Part shown: positions 1-12,674 of the stretch, one piece after another | Layout of the letters: every line of letters begins with the position of its first letter | How positions within the stretch are numbered: position 1 is the first letter of the stretch | Assembly: GCF_000299915.1 (NCBI RefSeq) | Contig: NZ_AMRI01000016.1 | Location: 38,923 to 102,922 of the forward strand | Direction: 5' to 3' | DNA length: 64,000 bases | Source: Gallaecimonas xiamenensis 3-C-1 | Lineage (GTDB): Bacteria > Pseudomonadota > Gammaproteobacteria > Enterobacterales > Gallaecimonadaceae | The notes under the pieces: model-generated | The model's input: the letters and a program-made list of their open reading frames with translations, nothing else | Told to the model about the DNA's origin: nothing | Databases searched by the model: none | Program-made: the position numbers and the translations under genes

Positions 1-258
1 TTTATGCTTACCTCCTAGAGAGAATGGCTGGCACGGAGGCCCTCCTGAGACTAAATCGATACTATCATCAATGGTGTTGTAGTCGAAATCGCGGATATCT
101 CCCTCAAAGAGTCGCGAGCCATAACCAGTGCATTCATTCAAGCGTAAGGTATTGCAGGCGTCCCTGTTATGTTCAATAACGCTCATATGTTTAAATCCTG
201 AGCGGCTGAGGCCGATCGCTAGCCCGCCTCCTCCTGCAAAAAGTTCAACTGACTTCAT
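1..258 (-). CDS. C5-cytosine DNA methyltransferase, N-terminal part (cut by window edge)
   Basis: The reverse strand encodes 86 residues from an ATG at 258 and runs off the left edge. Two hallmark motifs of m5C methyltransferases are visible: motif I, the SAM-binding FAGGGGLAIG near residue 7, and motif IV, GGPPCQPFS near residue 75, whose cysteine is the catalytic nucleophile. The enzyme should transfer a methyl group from SAM to C5 of cytosine at a specific site, as part of a restriction-modification system or as an orphan. The target-recognition domain and any restriction enzyme lie outside the window. The frame stays open for 28 codons upstream of the ATG but offers only a CTG as a start, so ATG 258 is preferred; it has only a weak GAG as ribosome site. 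The surrounding DNA is clearly more AT-rich than the rest of the window, which suggests transfer. Confidence 0.9.
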   Translation of the reverse strand, partial: MKSVELFAGGGGLAIGLSRSGFKHMSVIEHNRDACNTLRLNECTGYGSRLFEGDIRDFDYNTIDDSIDLVSGGPPCQPFSLGGKHK

Positions 259-706
259 CTCGTAACTTATGTCTTGGTAGCTAACTAATTGATTTTGTTG
301 GTAGTGCTGCCGCTTGTTTTCTTCGACCAGCCGCCTATATTAATCACAGCAGCACTCAAAGACAAAGAGGTTGCGCATTAAAAGCGCTGATAATTTAACC
401 TTTATCTGCTGGAAATATGTCAGCGCAGATTTTCAGAGTGTTGATTTTTTCTCTTCGAAATCAACGACGACATTATTTATGGATGGGAGATTTATAGGTA
501 TGCAAAAATGAATGCTAATAAAATGTCATAGCACTTTTATTAGCAGGAATTCTTAAGGTCTTTATTTGAGCTGTGATAGATTTTTAGGTCCTTGCATAAG
601 AGAACTACTGTTCTTTGATGGCAGAACTTTAGGGGAAGTATAAGTAAGTTGCATTGGATTGGGGATATTGGCAAAGCTATTTCTAATCTTCACTAGTCAT
701 ATTTAT
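259..706. other. AT-rich intergenic region between methyltransferase and barA
   Basis: I see no convincing gene in these 448 bases. They are much richer in A and T than the GC-rich barA gene that follows. Besides the palindrome at 513-545 there is an 8-bp inverted repeat, GTTGATTT at 440-447 and AAATCAAC at 458-465, around a 10-base loop. This may be the right margin of a transferred restriction-modification island. Confidence 0.6.
513..545. repeat. Perfect 11-bp inverted repeat (hairpin or operator)
   Basis: TGCTAATAAAA (513-523) and TTTTATTAGCA (535-545) are exact reverse complements around an 11-base loop. The arms are AT-rich and there is no GC-rich stem with a following T run, so this is a poor intrinsic terminator. 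It could be a protein-binding palindrome or an element end. Function unknown. Confidence 0.6.
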
Positions 707-3400
707 TCACCCCACCAGCCCCTGCCGTCCTACCTCTTCATCCAACTTATCCATCTCGTCGATAAGTTCGAACACTTCCGGTTCCAGGTCGGCGGTGGCG
801 GCGCCTTTTTTCAGGGCCGTTTCGATTTCGTGGGCCAGGTTTTTCAGGCTGGGGGTGCCGGTGTAGGCCAGGGCGCCGTTGAATTTATGAATGTGCTGGT
901 AAAGGGCTTCGCTGTCCCCTTCGGCCAGGGCCTGTTCCAGTTCCTGGCGGGTTTGCGGCAGGGAATCGACCAGCATTTTGACCATGTCCTTGGCCAGGGC
1001 TTCACGGCCGCCGGCTTGCTTTAAGGCCTGATCCCAGTCCAGCACCACCTTGGCCTTGAGCCAGCGCAGCAGGCTGGCGTGCAGGGTGCGCTCGTCTATG
1101 GGTTTGGTGAGGTAGTCGTCCATGCCCTGGTTGAGCAGTTTCTCGCGTTCCCCGGCCATGGCGTGGGCGGTAACGGCGATGACGGGCGGGCAGCCCTGGC
1201 CCAGCTTTTCACGGATCTTGGTCATGGCGGTGACCCCGTCCATGTTGGGCATTTGGATATCCATGAAGATGACGTCGAACTGCCACTTGTCCACCGCTTC
1301 GAGGGCCAGCAGACCGCTGGCGGCGGTATGCACTTCGCAGGGGGTGTCTTCCAGCAGGGCCGCCATCAGCTTGAGGTTGGGGGCGTTGTCGTCCACCACC
1401 AGGATCCGGCCTGGGGGCAGGGGCGCCAGGGCACTGGGGGCACTGAGGGGTTGTTGGTGGCTGCTGGGCAAATCCCCCACCAGGGCCCGGTACAGGCGCG
1501 GCGCAGTCAGGGGTTTGACCAGGCAGTGGTCCAGCCCCAGTTGCAGCAGCTGTTCCCGCACCTGTGGGTCGGCATGGTTGGACAGGCCAATCAGGGTGGC
1601 GCCCTGGGGCTTGTCCAACTGCTTGAGCAGATCCATGACGTTGCTGCGTTCCAGCTGGTCCAGCAGCACGAAGTCGGCCTGGGGCATCAGGCGCGGGTCA
1701 TCGGTGCTCTTAAGCACAAAGGGCCAGCTCTTCATCAGCAGGGTCATCATCTGGCGGGTGCGGCGGCTGCCGTTGACCAACACCAGGGTCTTGTCCTGAA
1801 GAGGTTCCATGGGCAGGGCGTCGTGGAACACCATGTTGGCCCTTTTCACCGGCAGGGTGAACCAGAAGGTGGAGCCCCGACCCAGTTGGCTTTCCAGGCC
1901 CATCTGGCCGTTCATCTGGGCCACCAGGGTCTTGGAGATAATAAGGCCGAGGCCGGTGCCGCCGAAGCGGCGGGTAATGGAGGCGTCGGCCTGGGCGAAG
2001 GCGTTGAACAGGTGCTGTTGCTGCTTGGGGTCGATGCCGACGCCGGTGTCGGTGACGGTGACCTTGATTTCGCAGTCGTCGCTGCCTTCGCGGCAGCTGT
2101 GGCTTACCACCACGTCCACGCCGCCGGCCTGGGTGAACTTGACGGCGTTACCCATCAGGTTGGTCAGCACCTGTTTGAGGCGCAGGGCGTCCCCCACCAG
2201 GGCGTCCGGGGTGTCGGGGGGCAGGTGCAGGCACAGTTCCAGGCCTTTTTCCCGGGCGTTGGCCCCCATCATGTCCACCACTTCGAAGAGGGCGTCGTGG
2301 AAGCTGTAAGGAGTGGTGTCCAGTTGCAGCTTGCCGGCTTCGAGTTTGGAGAAGTCCAGTACGTCGTTGATGATGGCCAGCAGGTGCTGGGCCGAGCGCT
2401 CTATGGTTTGCAGGTAGTCGGTCTGGCTGGGGGTGAGCTGGGTCTTCATCAGCTGGCGGGCAAAGCCCAGCACGCCGTTGAGCGGGGTGCGCAGCTCGTG
2501 GCTCATGTTGGCCAGGAACTCGGATTTGACCTGGCTGGCTTCCTGGGCGCGCTTGCGGGCCTTGTCCAGCTCGATGTTCTGGATCTCCACCTGTTCCAAG
2601 GTCATGCGCAGGTCATAGGTGGCCTGGTCGATGTTGTGCTGCATGTCGGCGTGGTATTCGTCCAGGGACTTGGCCATGGCGTTGATACCGTTTTTCAGGG
2701 TATCGAGCTCGCCGATCAGCACCCCTTGCACCCGGGTGTCGAGCTTGCCTTCGCGGATGCGATCCACCGCATGCACCATGTTGGAGATGGGGTCGGTGAC
2801 GTGCTTTAGCAGGCGCCAGGTAAAGAGCAGGTGCACCATGACGCCGATAAAGACGATCAGCAGGGTGCGAAACAGGGCTTCGTGCTGGGCGACCGTGGTG
2901 CCGTCCTGGTTGAGCTGGATGGTGATGTAGCCCAGCAGTGGCTGGTTGGGGTCTATCTTGTCGCGATAGCTGGCGTAGAAGCTGGTGTCGGCCACTATGG
3001 GGGCCCGCAGCATCAGCCGGCCCTCGTTGTAGGCAAAGGTGGGGATTTGCGGGATGGGCTGGCCGGCGGGCAGCTTCATCAGCGGGAAGTCCCGGTGGAA
3101 AGTAGAGGACACCATGGGGGTGCCGTCCTTGTCGTAGACGGCGATGTTCTTGATGGCTTCGGTGTTGCGCCGGTGCACGGCGCTGACCAGGCGTTTGAGC
3201 TGTTCCCGGTCTTCCAGCACCAGGCCGGGCTCGGCCGCTACTGTCAGGGGTTCGATAACGGCAATGCCCTGATCTTTCAGGTGCTCCAGTACCTCTTGGT
3301 AGCGTTGCAGGGTAAAATACCCGCCCAACAGGGTGCCGATCAGCAACGTTGGGGCCAAGGTCAGTATTAATACCCAGGCGCGTAGGCCAAATCTGGTCAT
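707..3400 (-). CDS. barA: Hybrid sensor histidine kinase BarA
   Basis: This 897-residue tripartite kinase feeds the UvrY/GacA response regulator and so controls the Csr small RNAs. Domains in order: membrane segment at about 8-28, periplasmic sensor region to about 176, second membrane segment about 178-197, HAMP, and HisKA with phospho-acceptor His301 in [12 protein letters not shown]. The HATPase domain shows an N-box near 415 and glycine boxes DTGVGID and GGTGLGL. A poorly conserved receiver-like region (about 530-650) follows, then a true receiver with Asp714 in [11 protein letters not shown], and a C-terminal HPt domain with His838 in HKFNG. Length and architecture match E. coli BarA (918 residues). 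It is divergent from rlmD, the same neighbourhood as in many gammaproteobacteria. csrA, whose product is the target of this pathway, is also in the window. Confidence 0.95.
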   Translation of the reverse strand: MTRFGLRAWVLILTLAPTLLIGTLLGGYFTLQRYQEVLEHLKDQGIAVIEPLTVAAEPGLVLEDREQLKRLVSAVHRRNTEAIKNIAVYDKDGTPMVSSTFHRDFPLMKLPAGQPIPQIPTFAYNEGRLMLRAPIVADTSFYASYRDKIDPNQPLLGYITIQLNQDGTTVAQHEALFRTLLIVFIGVMVHLLFTWRLLKHVTDPISNMVHAVDRIREGKLDTRVQGVLIGELDTLKNGINAMAKSLDEYHADMQHNIDQATYDLRMTLEQVEIQNIELDKARKRAQEASQVKSEFLANMSHELRTPLNGVLGFARQLMKTQLTPSQTDYLQTIERSAQHLLAIINDVLDFSKLEAGKLQLDTTPYSFHDALFEVVDMMGANAREKGLELCLHLPPDTPDALVGDALRLKQVLTNLMGNAVKFTQAGGVDVVVSHSCREGSDDCEIKVTVTDTGVGIDPKQQQHLFNAFAQADASITRRFGGTGLGLIISKTLVAQMNGQMGLESQLGRGSTFWFTLPVKRANMVFHDALPMEPLQDKTLVLVNGSRRTRQMMTLLMKSWPFVLKSTDDPRLMPQADFVLLDQLERSNVMDLLKQLDKPQGATLIGLSNHADPQVREQLLQLGLDHCLVKPLTAPRLYRALVGDLPSSHQQPLSAPSALAPLPPGRILVVDDNAPNLKLMAALLEDTPCEVHTAASGLLALEAVDKWQFDVIFMDIQMPNMDGVTAMTKIREKLGQGCPPVIAVTAHAMAGEREKLLNQGMDDYLTKPIDERTLHASLLRWLKAKVVLDWDQALKQAGGREALAKDMVKMLVDSLPQTRQELEQALAEGDSEALYQHIHKFNGALAYTGTPSLKNLAHEIETALKKGAATADLEPEVFELIDEMDKLDEEVGRQGLVG

Positions 3401-3487
3401 GCCGGTGACTAGGGTCCTTTATCGATCAAATGCATCCTTTCCCGCCGCTATAATGGCACAGCCTTTTGCCAATCCCCAAGGTCTCCC

Positions 3488-4792
3488 ATGGTACAGATAT
3501 ATCGCCCGCAGAAACGCCAACAACAGACTGTTGTTCAAGAAGTTACCATCACCGACCTGGACCTGCATGGACAAGGGGTGGGCCGCCACAACGGCTTGGT
3601 ATGCTTCGTGCCTGGGGCCCTGCCGGGAGAGAAGGTCAAAGCGCGGTTAACGGTTAAGGGTAAGGTGGCCACGGGCCGCCTGCAAGGCCTGCTTGTCGCG
3701 AGTGACGAGCGGGTCGAGCCCAGATGCGAGTATGTGGGCCGCTGCGGCGGCTGCCAATTGCAGCACCTGCCGGTGGCCAGCCAGCTTAATTACAAGGAGG
3801 CGGCCCTCAAGGGCGAATTGCAAAGGGCGGGGATTGCGGTTGCCCAGTGGCAGCCGGCCCTGACCGGGGCTGAGTTCGGTTACCGGCGTACTCTGCGCCT
3901 GGCCATTTTCGACGGCAAGCTGGGTTTTCGCGCCGTCGGCTCGCAAAACATCATTCCCGTCAGCCACTGCGCCGTTGCCGAGCCGGCCCTGTCCAAGCTG
4001 CTGCCGTCCCTGCAGGGGCTGCTGCCCCGCCTCAAGGGCCAGCGCCATTTGGGCCACCTGGAACTGTTGCACCTGCCGCCCCACACCGCCGCCCTTTGGC
4101 GCCTGACCGGAGCCTTGCCCAAGGCCGACATGGAAAAGCTTATCGCCTGGGCCCAGGCCGAGGATGTGGTGCTCTACACCCAGCAGCAGGAAATAACCCA
4201 GCACTGGCCCCAGCAGCCCCAGGCCCTTGGCTACCGGCTGGACGACCTTGAACTGAGTGTCGGCCCTGCGGACTTTATCCAGGTCAACGGCAGCATCAAC
4301 CAGGCCATGGTGGCCCAGGCACTGGCCTGGCTGGCCCCCAGCCAAGATGAGCGGGTGCTGGACGCCTACAGCGGCCTTGGTAACTTCAGCCTGCCCCTTT
4401 GCAAAAGGGCCAAGGCGGTGGTGGCGGTAGAAGGAGTGGCGGCCATGACCGAGCGCAACCGCCACAACGCCGAGCTTAACGGCCTGACCAACCTGGACGC
4501 CCGCACCCTGGACCTGGACGACCAAAGCGCGGTGGCGGCCCTGGTGGCAGAAGGCTTTGAGGCCGCCCTGCTGGACCCGGCCCGCCCCGGTGCCCAGGCC
4601 CTTTGCCAGGCCCTGGCTTCTGGTACTGGTCCCGGCCGGGTGCTCTATGTATCCTGTAACCCTTCCACATGGAAAAGGGATGCCGCCCTGCTGGCGCAAG
4701 GTGGCTACCGGCTATTGCGCCTGGGCCTGATGGACATGTTCAGCCAGACCGCCCATGTGGAATTGATGGCACTTTTTATCCGGGAGGGGTGA
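3488..4792 (+). CDS. rlmD: 23S rRNA (uracil-1939-C5)-methyltransferase RlmD
   Basis: This 434-residue SAM-dependent enzyme makes m5U1939 in 23S rRNA. An N-terminal TRAM domain (about 10-70) is followed by four cysteines that ligate a 4Fe-4S cluster: Cys80, Cys86, Cys89 (CEYVGRCGGC) and Cys161. The SAM-binding loop DAYSGLGNFSLPL lies near 292, and the catalytic cysteine is Cys390 in YVSCNPSTWKRDA. The start ATG lies downstream of a TATAAT at 3449-3454 in the short barA-rlmD gap. Its stop codon overlaps the relA start as TGATG, so rlmD, relA and mazG should be co-transcribed and translationally coupled, as in E. coli relatives. Confidence 0.95.
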   Translation: MVQIYRPQKRQQQTVVQEVTITDLDLHGQGVGRHNGLVCFVPGALPGEKVKARLTVKGKVATGRLQGLLVASDERVEPRCEYVGRCGGCQLQHLPVASQLNYKEAALKGELQRAGIAVAQWQPALTGAEFGYRRTLRLAIFDGKLGFRAVGSQNIIPVSHCAVAEPALSKLLPSLQGLLPRLKGQRHLGHLELLHLPPHTAALWRLTGALPKADMEKLIAWAQAEDVVLYTQQQEITQHWPQQPQALGYRLDDLELSVGPADFIQVNGSINQAMVAQALAWLAPSQDERVLDAYSGLGNFSLPLCKRAKAVVAVEGVAAMTERNRHNAELNGLTNLDARTLDLDDQSAVAALVAEGFEAALLDPARPGAQALCQALASGTGPGRVLYVSCNPSTWKRDAALLAQGGYRLLRLGLMDMFSQTAHVELMALFIREG

Positions 4793-6969
4793 TGGTTTCC
4801 ATCCGCGGTACGCACCAGGGGCAGGGTGCCCTGGACACCCAGGCATGGCTCAATTCCTTGGTCCTGCGCGAGCAGGACCAGCCGCGCCTCAAGCAGGCCT
4901 GCGAGGCACTGGAGGACGACCGCAAGGCGGCGGCCCAGGAAATGGTGGAGATCCTCTGCGATCTCGCCATGGACGGTGACACCCTGCTGGCGGCCCTGCT
5001 GGTGCAGCCTTACCGCGCCAAACAGCTGACCCGCGATCAGGTGGTGGACCAATACGGCACCACCCTGGCGGCCCTGCTTGACTCGGTGATCGACATGGAC
5101 GCCATCCGCACCCTGCACCAAAGCGCCGCTTCCGCCGGCCAGGTAGACAAGGTGCGGCGCATGGTGCTGTCCATGGTCAACGATGTGCGGGCCGTGGTGA
5201 TCCGGCTGGCCGAGTCCATTGTCGAGCTGCGCGCCGTCAAGGACGCCGACGAAGAAACCCGGGTGCTGGTGGCCAAGGCCGCCGCCAACCTCTATGCCCC
5301 CCTGGCCAACCGCCTGGGGATAGGCCAGCTCAAATGGGAGCTGGAAGATCTGTCTTTCCGTTACCTGCACCCCGACACCTACAAACGCATTGCCAAGCTG
5401 CTGGACGAGCGGCGTATCGACCGGGAAGACTACATCCGCGACTTTGTGGCGGGCCTGGAAGCCGGGCTCAAGGCCGAAGGGGTCGACGCCCAAGTCTACG
5501 GCCGGCCCAAGCACATCTATTCCATCTGGAAGAAGATGAGCCGCAAGCATCTGGCCTTTGACGAACTCTTTGACGTGCGGGCGGTGCGCATCATAGTGCC
5601 GCGCCTGCAAGACTGTTACGCCGCCCTGGGGGTGGTGCACACCCAGTTCCACCATATCCCCAAGGAATTTGACGACTATGTCGCCAACCCCAAGCCCAAC
5701 GGCTATCGCTCCATCCACACCGTGGTGGTGGGGCCCAAGGGCAAGACGGTGGAAATTCAAATCCGCACCCAGGCCATGCATGACGAGGCCGAACTAGGGG
5801 TAGCCGCCCACTGGGCCTATAAGGAAGGGGGCGCCGGCGGCAAGGACGCAGGCCTGGAAGGCAAGGTGGCGTGGCTGCGCAAGATCCTGCAATGGCAGGA
5901 AGAAATGGCCGACGCCGGGGACCTGGTGGAAGAGCTCAAGCACCAGGTGGTGGAAGACCGGGTTTATGTCTTTACCCCCAAGGGAGACGTGGTGGACTTG
6001 CCCGCCGGCGCCACGCCGCTCGATTTTGCCTACAACATCCATTCCATGGTGGGGCACCGCTGTATCGGCGCCAAGATCTCCGGGCGCATCGTGCCCTTTA
6101 CCTACCAGTTGCAAACCGGTGACCAGGTGGAGATCCTCACCGGCAAGGAACCCAACCCCAGCCGTGACTGGCTCAACCCGCACCTGGGCTATGTGCGCTC
6201 CAGCCGGGCCAGGGCCAAGGTGCAGCACTGGTTCAAGCAGCTGGACCGGGACAAGAACCTGGCCGCCGGCCGCGAAGTGCTGGAGCGGGAACTGGCGCGG
6301 CTGGACCTGGATATGAGCCATGCCCAGGTGGCGGTTGAGAAGTTCAACATGCTCAACCTCGACGATCTCTTGGTGGCCATCGGCGGCGGTGACATCAAGC
6401 TCAACCCGGTGGTCAACTACCTCAACAGCCACTACTTCAAGCGGGAAGTCACCGACGACGAGGCGGTGGCCGAGATCATCAACCAAAAGTCCTCGGCCAA
6501 CCGCAAAGCCGGCAAGAGCCCCTTTGTGGTGCAGGGGGTGGGTAACCTGCTGACCAACATCGCCGGCTGCTGCCAGCCGGTGCCAGGGGACGATATCGTC
6601 GGCTTTATCACCCAGGGCCGTGGCATTTCGGTGCACCGCACCGACTGCGACGAACTGCTAAAACTGGCCCGCAAGCACGGCGAGCGGGTGGTGGAAGTGG
6701 ACTGGGGCGACACCCCGGGGCAAAGCTTTGGCGCCACCTTGCGGATCCAGGCGGCCGACCGTAACGGCCTGCTGCGGGATATTACCGCCATCCTGGCCAA
6801 TGAAAGGGTCAATGTGGAGGCCATGCGCAGCCACACCGACTACAACAACAACGTGGCCACCATAGAGGTGCAGGTCAGCCTGCAAAAGCTCGACACCCTG
6901 GGCAAGGTGCTGGCCCGCATCAACCAAATCCCCGACGTTTTTGAAGCCAAGCGTATTACCCAAAAATGA
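4792..6969 (+). CDS. relA: (p)ppGpp synthetase RelA
   Basis: RelA binds ribosomes stalled on uncharged tRNA and transfers pyrophosphate from ATP to GTP/GDP to start the stringent response. The chosen ATG overlaps the rlmD stop and gives 725 residues (744 in E. coli). The N-terminal pseudo-hydrolase region lacks the HD metal motif, as expected for RelA rather than SpoT. The synthetase domain carries KHIYSIWKKM and the RelA-type acidic EFDD motif followed by KPNGYRSIHT. Next come a TGS domain (VYVFTPKGDVVDLPAGATPL), a zinc-finger/RIS region with Cys-Cys (AGCCQPVPGDDIVG), and a C-terminal ACT domain. The stop overlaps the mazG start by four bases (ATGA). Confidence 0.96.
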   Translation: MVSIRGTHQGQGALDTQAWLNSLVLREQDQPRLKQACEALEDDRKAAAQEMVEILCDLAMDGDTLLAALLVQPYRAKQLTRDQVVDQYGTTLAALLDSVIDMDAIRTLHQSAASAGQVDKVRRMVLSMVNDVRAVVIRLAESIVELRAVKDADEETRVLVAKAAANLYAPLANRLGIGQLKWELEDLSFRYLHPDTYKRIAKLLDERRIDREDYIRDFVAGLEAGLKAEGVDAQVYGRPKHIYSIWKKMSRKHLAFDELFDVRAVRIIVPRLQDCYAALGVVHTQFHHIPKEFDDYVANPKPNGYRSIHTVVVGPKGKTVEIQIRTQAMHDEAELGVAAHWAYKEGGAGGKDAGLEGKVAWLRKILQWQEEMADAGDLVEELKHQVVEDRVYVFTPKGDVVDLPAGATPLDFAYNIHSMVGHRCIGAKISGRIVPFTYQLQTGDQVEILTGKEPNPSRDWLNPHLGYVRSSRARAKVQHWFKQLDRDKNLAAGREVLERELARLDLDMSHAQVAVEKFNMLNLDDLLVAIGGGDIKLNPVVNYLNSHYFKREVTDDEAVAEIINQKSSANRKAGKSPFVVQGVGNLLTNIAGCCQPVPGDDIVGFITQGRGISVHRTDCDELLKLARKHGERVVEVDWGDTPGQSFGATLRIQAADRNGLLRDITAILANERVNVEAMRSHTDYNNNVATIEVQVSLQKLDTLGKVLARINQIPDVFEAKRITQK

Positions 6970-7745
6970 CCGAAATAGACCGCCTTATCGCCATCATGAG
7001 CCGCCTTCGCAACCCCGACGGCGGATGCCCCTGGGACCTGGCCCAGGACTTTGCCTCCATAGTGCCCCACACCCTGGAAGAGGCCTACGAGGTGGCGGAC
7101 GCCATTGCCGGCGGCGACCGCCAGCAGATCCGTGACGAATTGGGGGACTTGCTGTTCCAGGTGGTCTTCTACGCCCAACTGGGCAAGGAAGAGGGGGCCT
7201 TTGACTTTGACGCCGTGGCCAAGGCCATCAGCGACAAGCTGGTGCGCCGCCACCCCCATGTGTTTGGAGAGCTCAACGAGGCTGACGGCGAACGTCTCAA
7301 GGCCAATTGGGAGGCCATCAAGGCCGAGGAGCGCCAGGACAAGGGCCTGGGTGACTCGGTACTGAGTGACGTGCCCCTGGCCCTGCCGGCCCTTAGCCGC
7401 TCGGTGAAGCTGCAAAAGCGGGCGGCAAGGGTTGGCTTCGAGTGGGACGAGCTGGCACCGGTCTTTGCCAAGATCCAGGAAGAAATTGCCGAAGTGCAGG
7501 TGGAAGTGGCGGCCCAGGACCAAGCCAAGCTAGAAGAGGAAATGGGGGATCTGCTGTTTGCGGTGTCCAACCTGGCCCGCCACCTCAAGGTGGACCCGGA
7601 AGCGGCCCTGCGCCTGGCTAACCAGAAATTCGAGCGGCGTTTTCGGGCCATCGAACAGCGGGTGGCTGCTGCCGGTGAAGACCTTGCCAGCCAAGGCCTT
7701 GATAAGCTTGAGGCTCATTGGCAAGCGGTGAAAGCTGACGAATAG
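6966..7745 (+). CDS. mazG: Nucleoside triphosphate pyrophosphohydrolase MazG
   Basis: This 259-residue protein (263 in E. coli) hydrolyses NTPs to NMP and pyrophosphate. It may clear damaged nucleotides and in E. coli lowers ppGpp during starvation. Two tandem MazG folds are visible, each with metal-binding acidic clusters: LEEAYEV and ELGDLLFQV in the first half, EEIAEVQVEV and EEMGDLLFAV in the second. The ATG lies inside the end of relA (ATGA overlap), so translation is probably coupled. There is no mazEF toxin pair between relA and mazG, unlike E. coli K-12. Confidence 0.95.
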   Translation: MTEIDRLIAIMSRLRNPDGGCPWDLAQDFASIVPHTLEEAYEVADAIAGGDRQQIRDELGDLLFQVVFYAQLGKEEGAFDFDAVAKAISDKLVRRHPHVFGELNEADGERLKANWEAIKAEERQDKGLGDSVLSDVPLALPALSRSVKLQKRAARVGFEWDELAPVFAKIQEEIAEVQVEVAAQDQAKLEEEMGDLLFAVSNLARHLKVDPEAALRLANQKFERRFRAIEQRVAAAGEDLASQGLDKLEAHWQAVKADE

Positions 7746-7749
7746 CGCG

Positions 7750-10824
<3,075 letters not shown>

Positions 10825-10844
10825 GCCATTTAGGTTAGTATCTA

Positions 10845-10869
10845 GCCGCCCTTGTGGGCGGCTTTTTTG
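10845..10869 (+). terminator. Intrinsic terminator after eno
   Basis: GCCGCCC (10845-10851) pairs with GGGCGGC (10856-10862) around a TTGT loop and is followed by a TTTTTT run. Confidence 0.85.
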
Positions 10870-10880
10870 TTTCAAGGACA

Positions 10881-11579
10881 ATGCAGGCTCCCAGCATCCC
10901 CGACAATCCGGCGCGCCAACCCCAATCCCAGGGCTATTTGCTCTGGGGCGGCCTGGCATTGCTGTTGCACCTGTTGCTGTTGTGGTTTGCCGGCCCCAAA
11001 CCCAGCCTGCCGCCGCCGGTACAGGCGCCCAAGGCGGTCAAAGCCACCTTGCTGCGCTTCCAGGAGCAACCCAAGGCTTACAGCAGTCAGGTAGGGCAGG
11101 GGGGAGAACTGCCGACCCAGGGGGAACGGGAAGTGGTGGCTCCTCAGCCCCAAGGTTCCCCAGGCCATCAAGGTCAGGCGCAACCTGGTCGCCAACAACA
11201 AGTGGATGACCAGGGCGTGCTGCCCGCCGATCCCTTCGCCCGTGACACCCAGGCCGGCGGCCAACAAGGCAGTTTCGGCCAGCAACTGGAGCAGAGCCTG
11301 CAAAGGCTGCAGCAGCGCCAACAGGACAGTTGGCTGCAAGGCCAGAGTCCCGGTGGGGCCAAGGCCCTGCCAAGGCCCAACGCCAGGGTGCGGGATGAAG
11401 AGATCATCGAACTGGGGGAAAACCAGCGGCTCTATCGCGGCCCCAACGGTGAGTGTGCCTTGCTGATGGATGTGGAAGGACTGCAAGGCAAGGAAACCCG
11501 CTGGCTCAGTACCAGCCTGTGCAAGGAAGAGGGGCCGGATTTTCGCGAATTCATCAAAAAGCGGCAGCACAGAGACTGA
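10881..11579 (+). CDS. TonB-like single-pass membrane protein of unknown function
   Basis: A 232-residue protein from ATG 10881 (MQAPSIPDNP). A short cytoplasmic head is followed by one membrane segment at about residues 22-40 (LLWGGLALLLHLLLLWF), then a proline/glutamine-rich periplasmic stretch to about 150. This topology is that of TonB/TolA-type proteins. The C-terminus (about 175-232) is a small compact region with two cysteines (GECALLMDVEG and STSLCKEEG) that could form a disulfide. I do not recognise a named family. It follows the eno terminator by a few bases, so its promoter must lie within eno or the terminator must leak. The diguanylate cyclase follows at 40 bases. Confidence 0.75.
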   Translation: MQAPSIPDNPARQPQSQGYLLWGGLALLLHLLLLWFAGPKPSLPPPVQAPKAVKATLLRFQEQPKAYSSQVGQGGELPTQGEREVVAPQPQGSPGHQGQAQPGRQQQVDDQGVLPADPFARDTQAGGQQGSFGQQLEQSLQRLQQRQQDSWLQGQSPGGAKALPRPNARVRDEEIIELGENQRLYRGPNGECALLMDVEGLQGKETRWLSTSLCKEEGPDFREFIKKRQHRD

Positions 11580-11619
11580 ACTAAGCTCTAGCCAGAGCCT
11601 CCTCACAGGCGTTTTTTGC

Positions 11620-12645
11620 ATGATGGACAATAGCTTGCTGCTGCAACCTTCCTGGGCGATGCGCCGCGCCGTGGTGATGGCGGCCCTGGCCGTGCTGGCA
11701 CTTTTTACCGGCTGGGATCTGCTGTGGCTGGGGTTGTCTCATCAGATGCTCTACCCCCTGGTCGCCACCCGTATGTTGTTTCAGTGGCTGCCCCTGTCGG
11801 TGCTGTTGGTGGAAGCGTTGCGGGAAGTGTCCATTCGCCAGTTTCGGCGCTGGATGTGGTGGACCTGGGTGATGGTGGGCATTGGCAATGCCCTTATCTC
11901 CATCATGCCGGTCTTTTACGGCCTGGAGCTTTTGACCGCCAATGGTCAGTTTTTGCTGATGCTGTTCGGCTTTTTCCTCACCCATCTGCGCTGGCACCGC
12001 AAGCTGACCGCCGGCCTTATCGTCACCTTTGTGCAGTTGTCCATGGCCCTCTATGTGGCCCACCCGGATTGGGTCAGCCAGGCGGTGTACCTGGGGATAC
12101 TGGTGGCCATCGGCACCTTGTCGGCCCGCCAGCAGGACGCCTTGCATAACGCCACCCTCAGCCAAAACCGCCGCCTCAAGGCCCTGTCGGAAACCGATGC
12201 CCTGACCGGCATCGACAACCGCTATGCCTTCGAGCGGACCCTGGACAGGTTACTCGATGCCCCCCAGCCCCTGGTGCTGGCCCTTATCGATGTGGACAGG
12301 TTCAAACGCTATAACGACCTTAACGGACACCTGGAAGGGGACCGCTGCCTGCAGCAGCTGGCCGACAGCCTCAGCGAAGTCAGCGGTGGCAAGCTGGCCC
12401 GCTATGGCGGGGAGGAGTTTGTGGCCTGGCTGGCCGGTGGCCATGACCCGGACGCCTTCGCCCGGCGCCTGGTGGAACAGGTCCGGGCCATGGGCTTGGC
12501 CCACCCCGACGGCGACTTGGTCAGCGTCAGCGTCGGTGTTACCCTGAGCCTGCCCTCGGATAATCGCCGGGCCCTGCTGCTGCGCGCCGACCAGGCCCTT
12601 TACCAGGCCAAGGCCGCTGGCCGTGATCAATGGGTGGTGGCCTGA
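11620..12645 (+). CDS. Membrane-anchored diguanylate cyclase (GGDEF)
   Basis: A 341-residue protein. The N-terminal half (about 15-165) holds five to six hydrophobic segments, and the C-terminal half is a GGDEF domain. The domain begins around LSETDALTGIDNRYAFE and has the catalytic signature GGEEF (YGGEEFVAWL), so cyclic-di-GMP synthesis from two GTP is expected. The usual RxxD inhibitory I-site is not seen five residues before the GGEEF (SEVSGGKLARYGGEEF), which suggests no allosteric product inhibition. The membrane domain is not one I can name. ATG 11620 is followed immediately by a second ATG. The start is set by the hydrophobic N-terminus. Confidence 0.88.
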   Translation: MMDNSLLLQPSWAMRRAVVMAALAVLALFTGWDLLWLGLSHQMLYPLVATRMLFQWLPLSVLLVEALREVSIRQFRRWMWWTWVMVGIGNALISIMPVFYGLELLTANGQFLLMLFGFFLTHLRWHRKLTAGLIVTFVQLSMALYVAHPDWVSQAVYLGILVAIGTLSARQQDALHNATLSQNRRLKALSETDALTGIDNRYAFERTLDRLLDAPQPLVLALIDVDRFKRYNDLNGHLEGDRCLQQLADSLSEVSGGKLARYGGEEFVAWLAGGHDPDAFARRLVEQVRAMGLAHPDGDLVSVSVGVTLSLPSDNRRALLLRADQALYQAKAAGRDQWVVA

Positions 12646-12674
12646 GGGTAACGCTTCTAACAAGGAGGACTACC

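Noticed and set aside
1079..2809. Long plus-strand open frame (576 codons) inside barA
   Set aside because: Shadow of a GC-rich gene: glycine/valine/histidine-rich composition, no domain, while the opposite strand encodes all BarA motifs.
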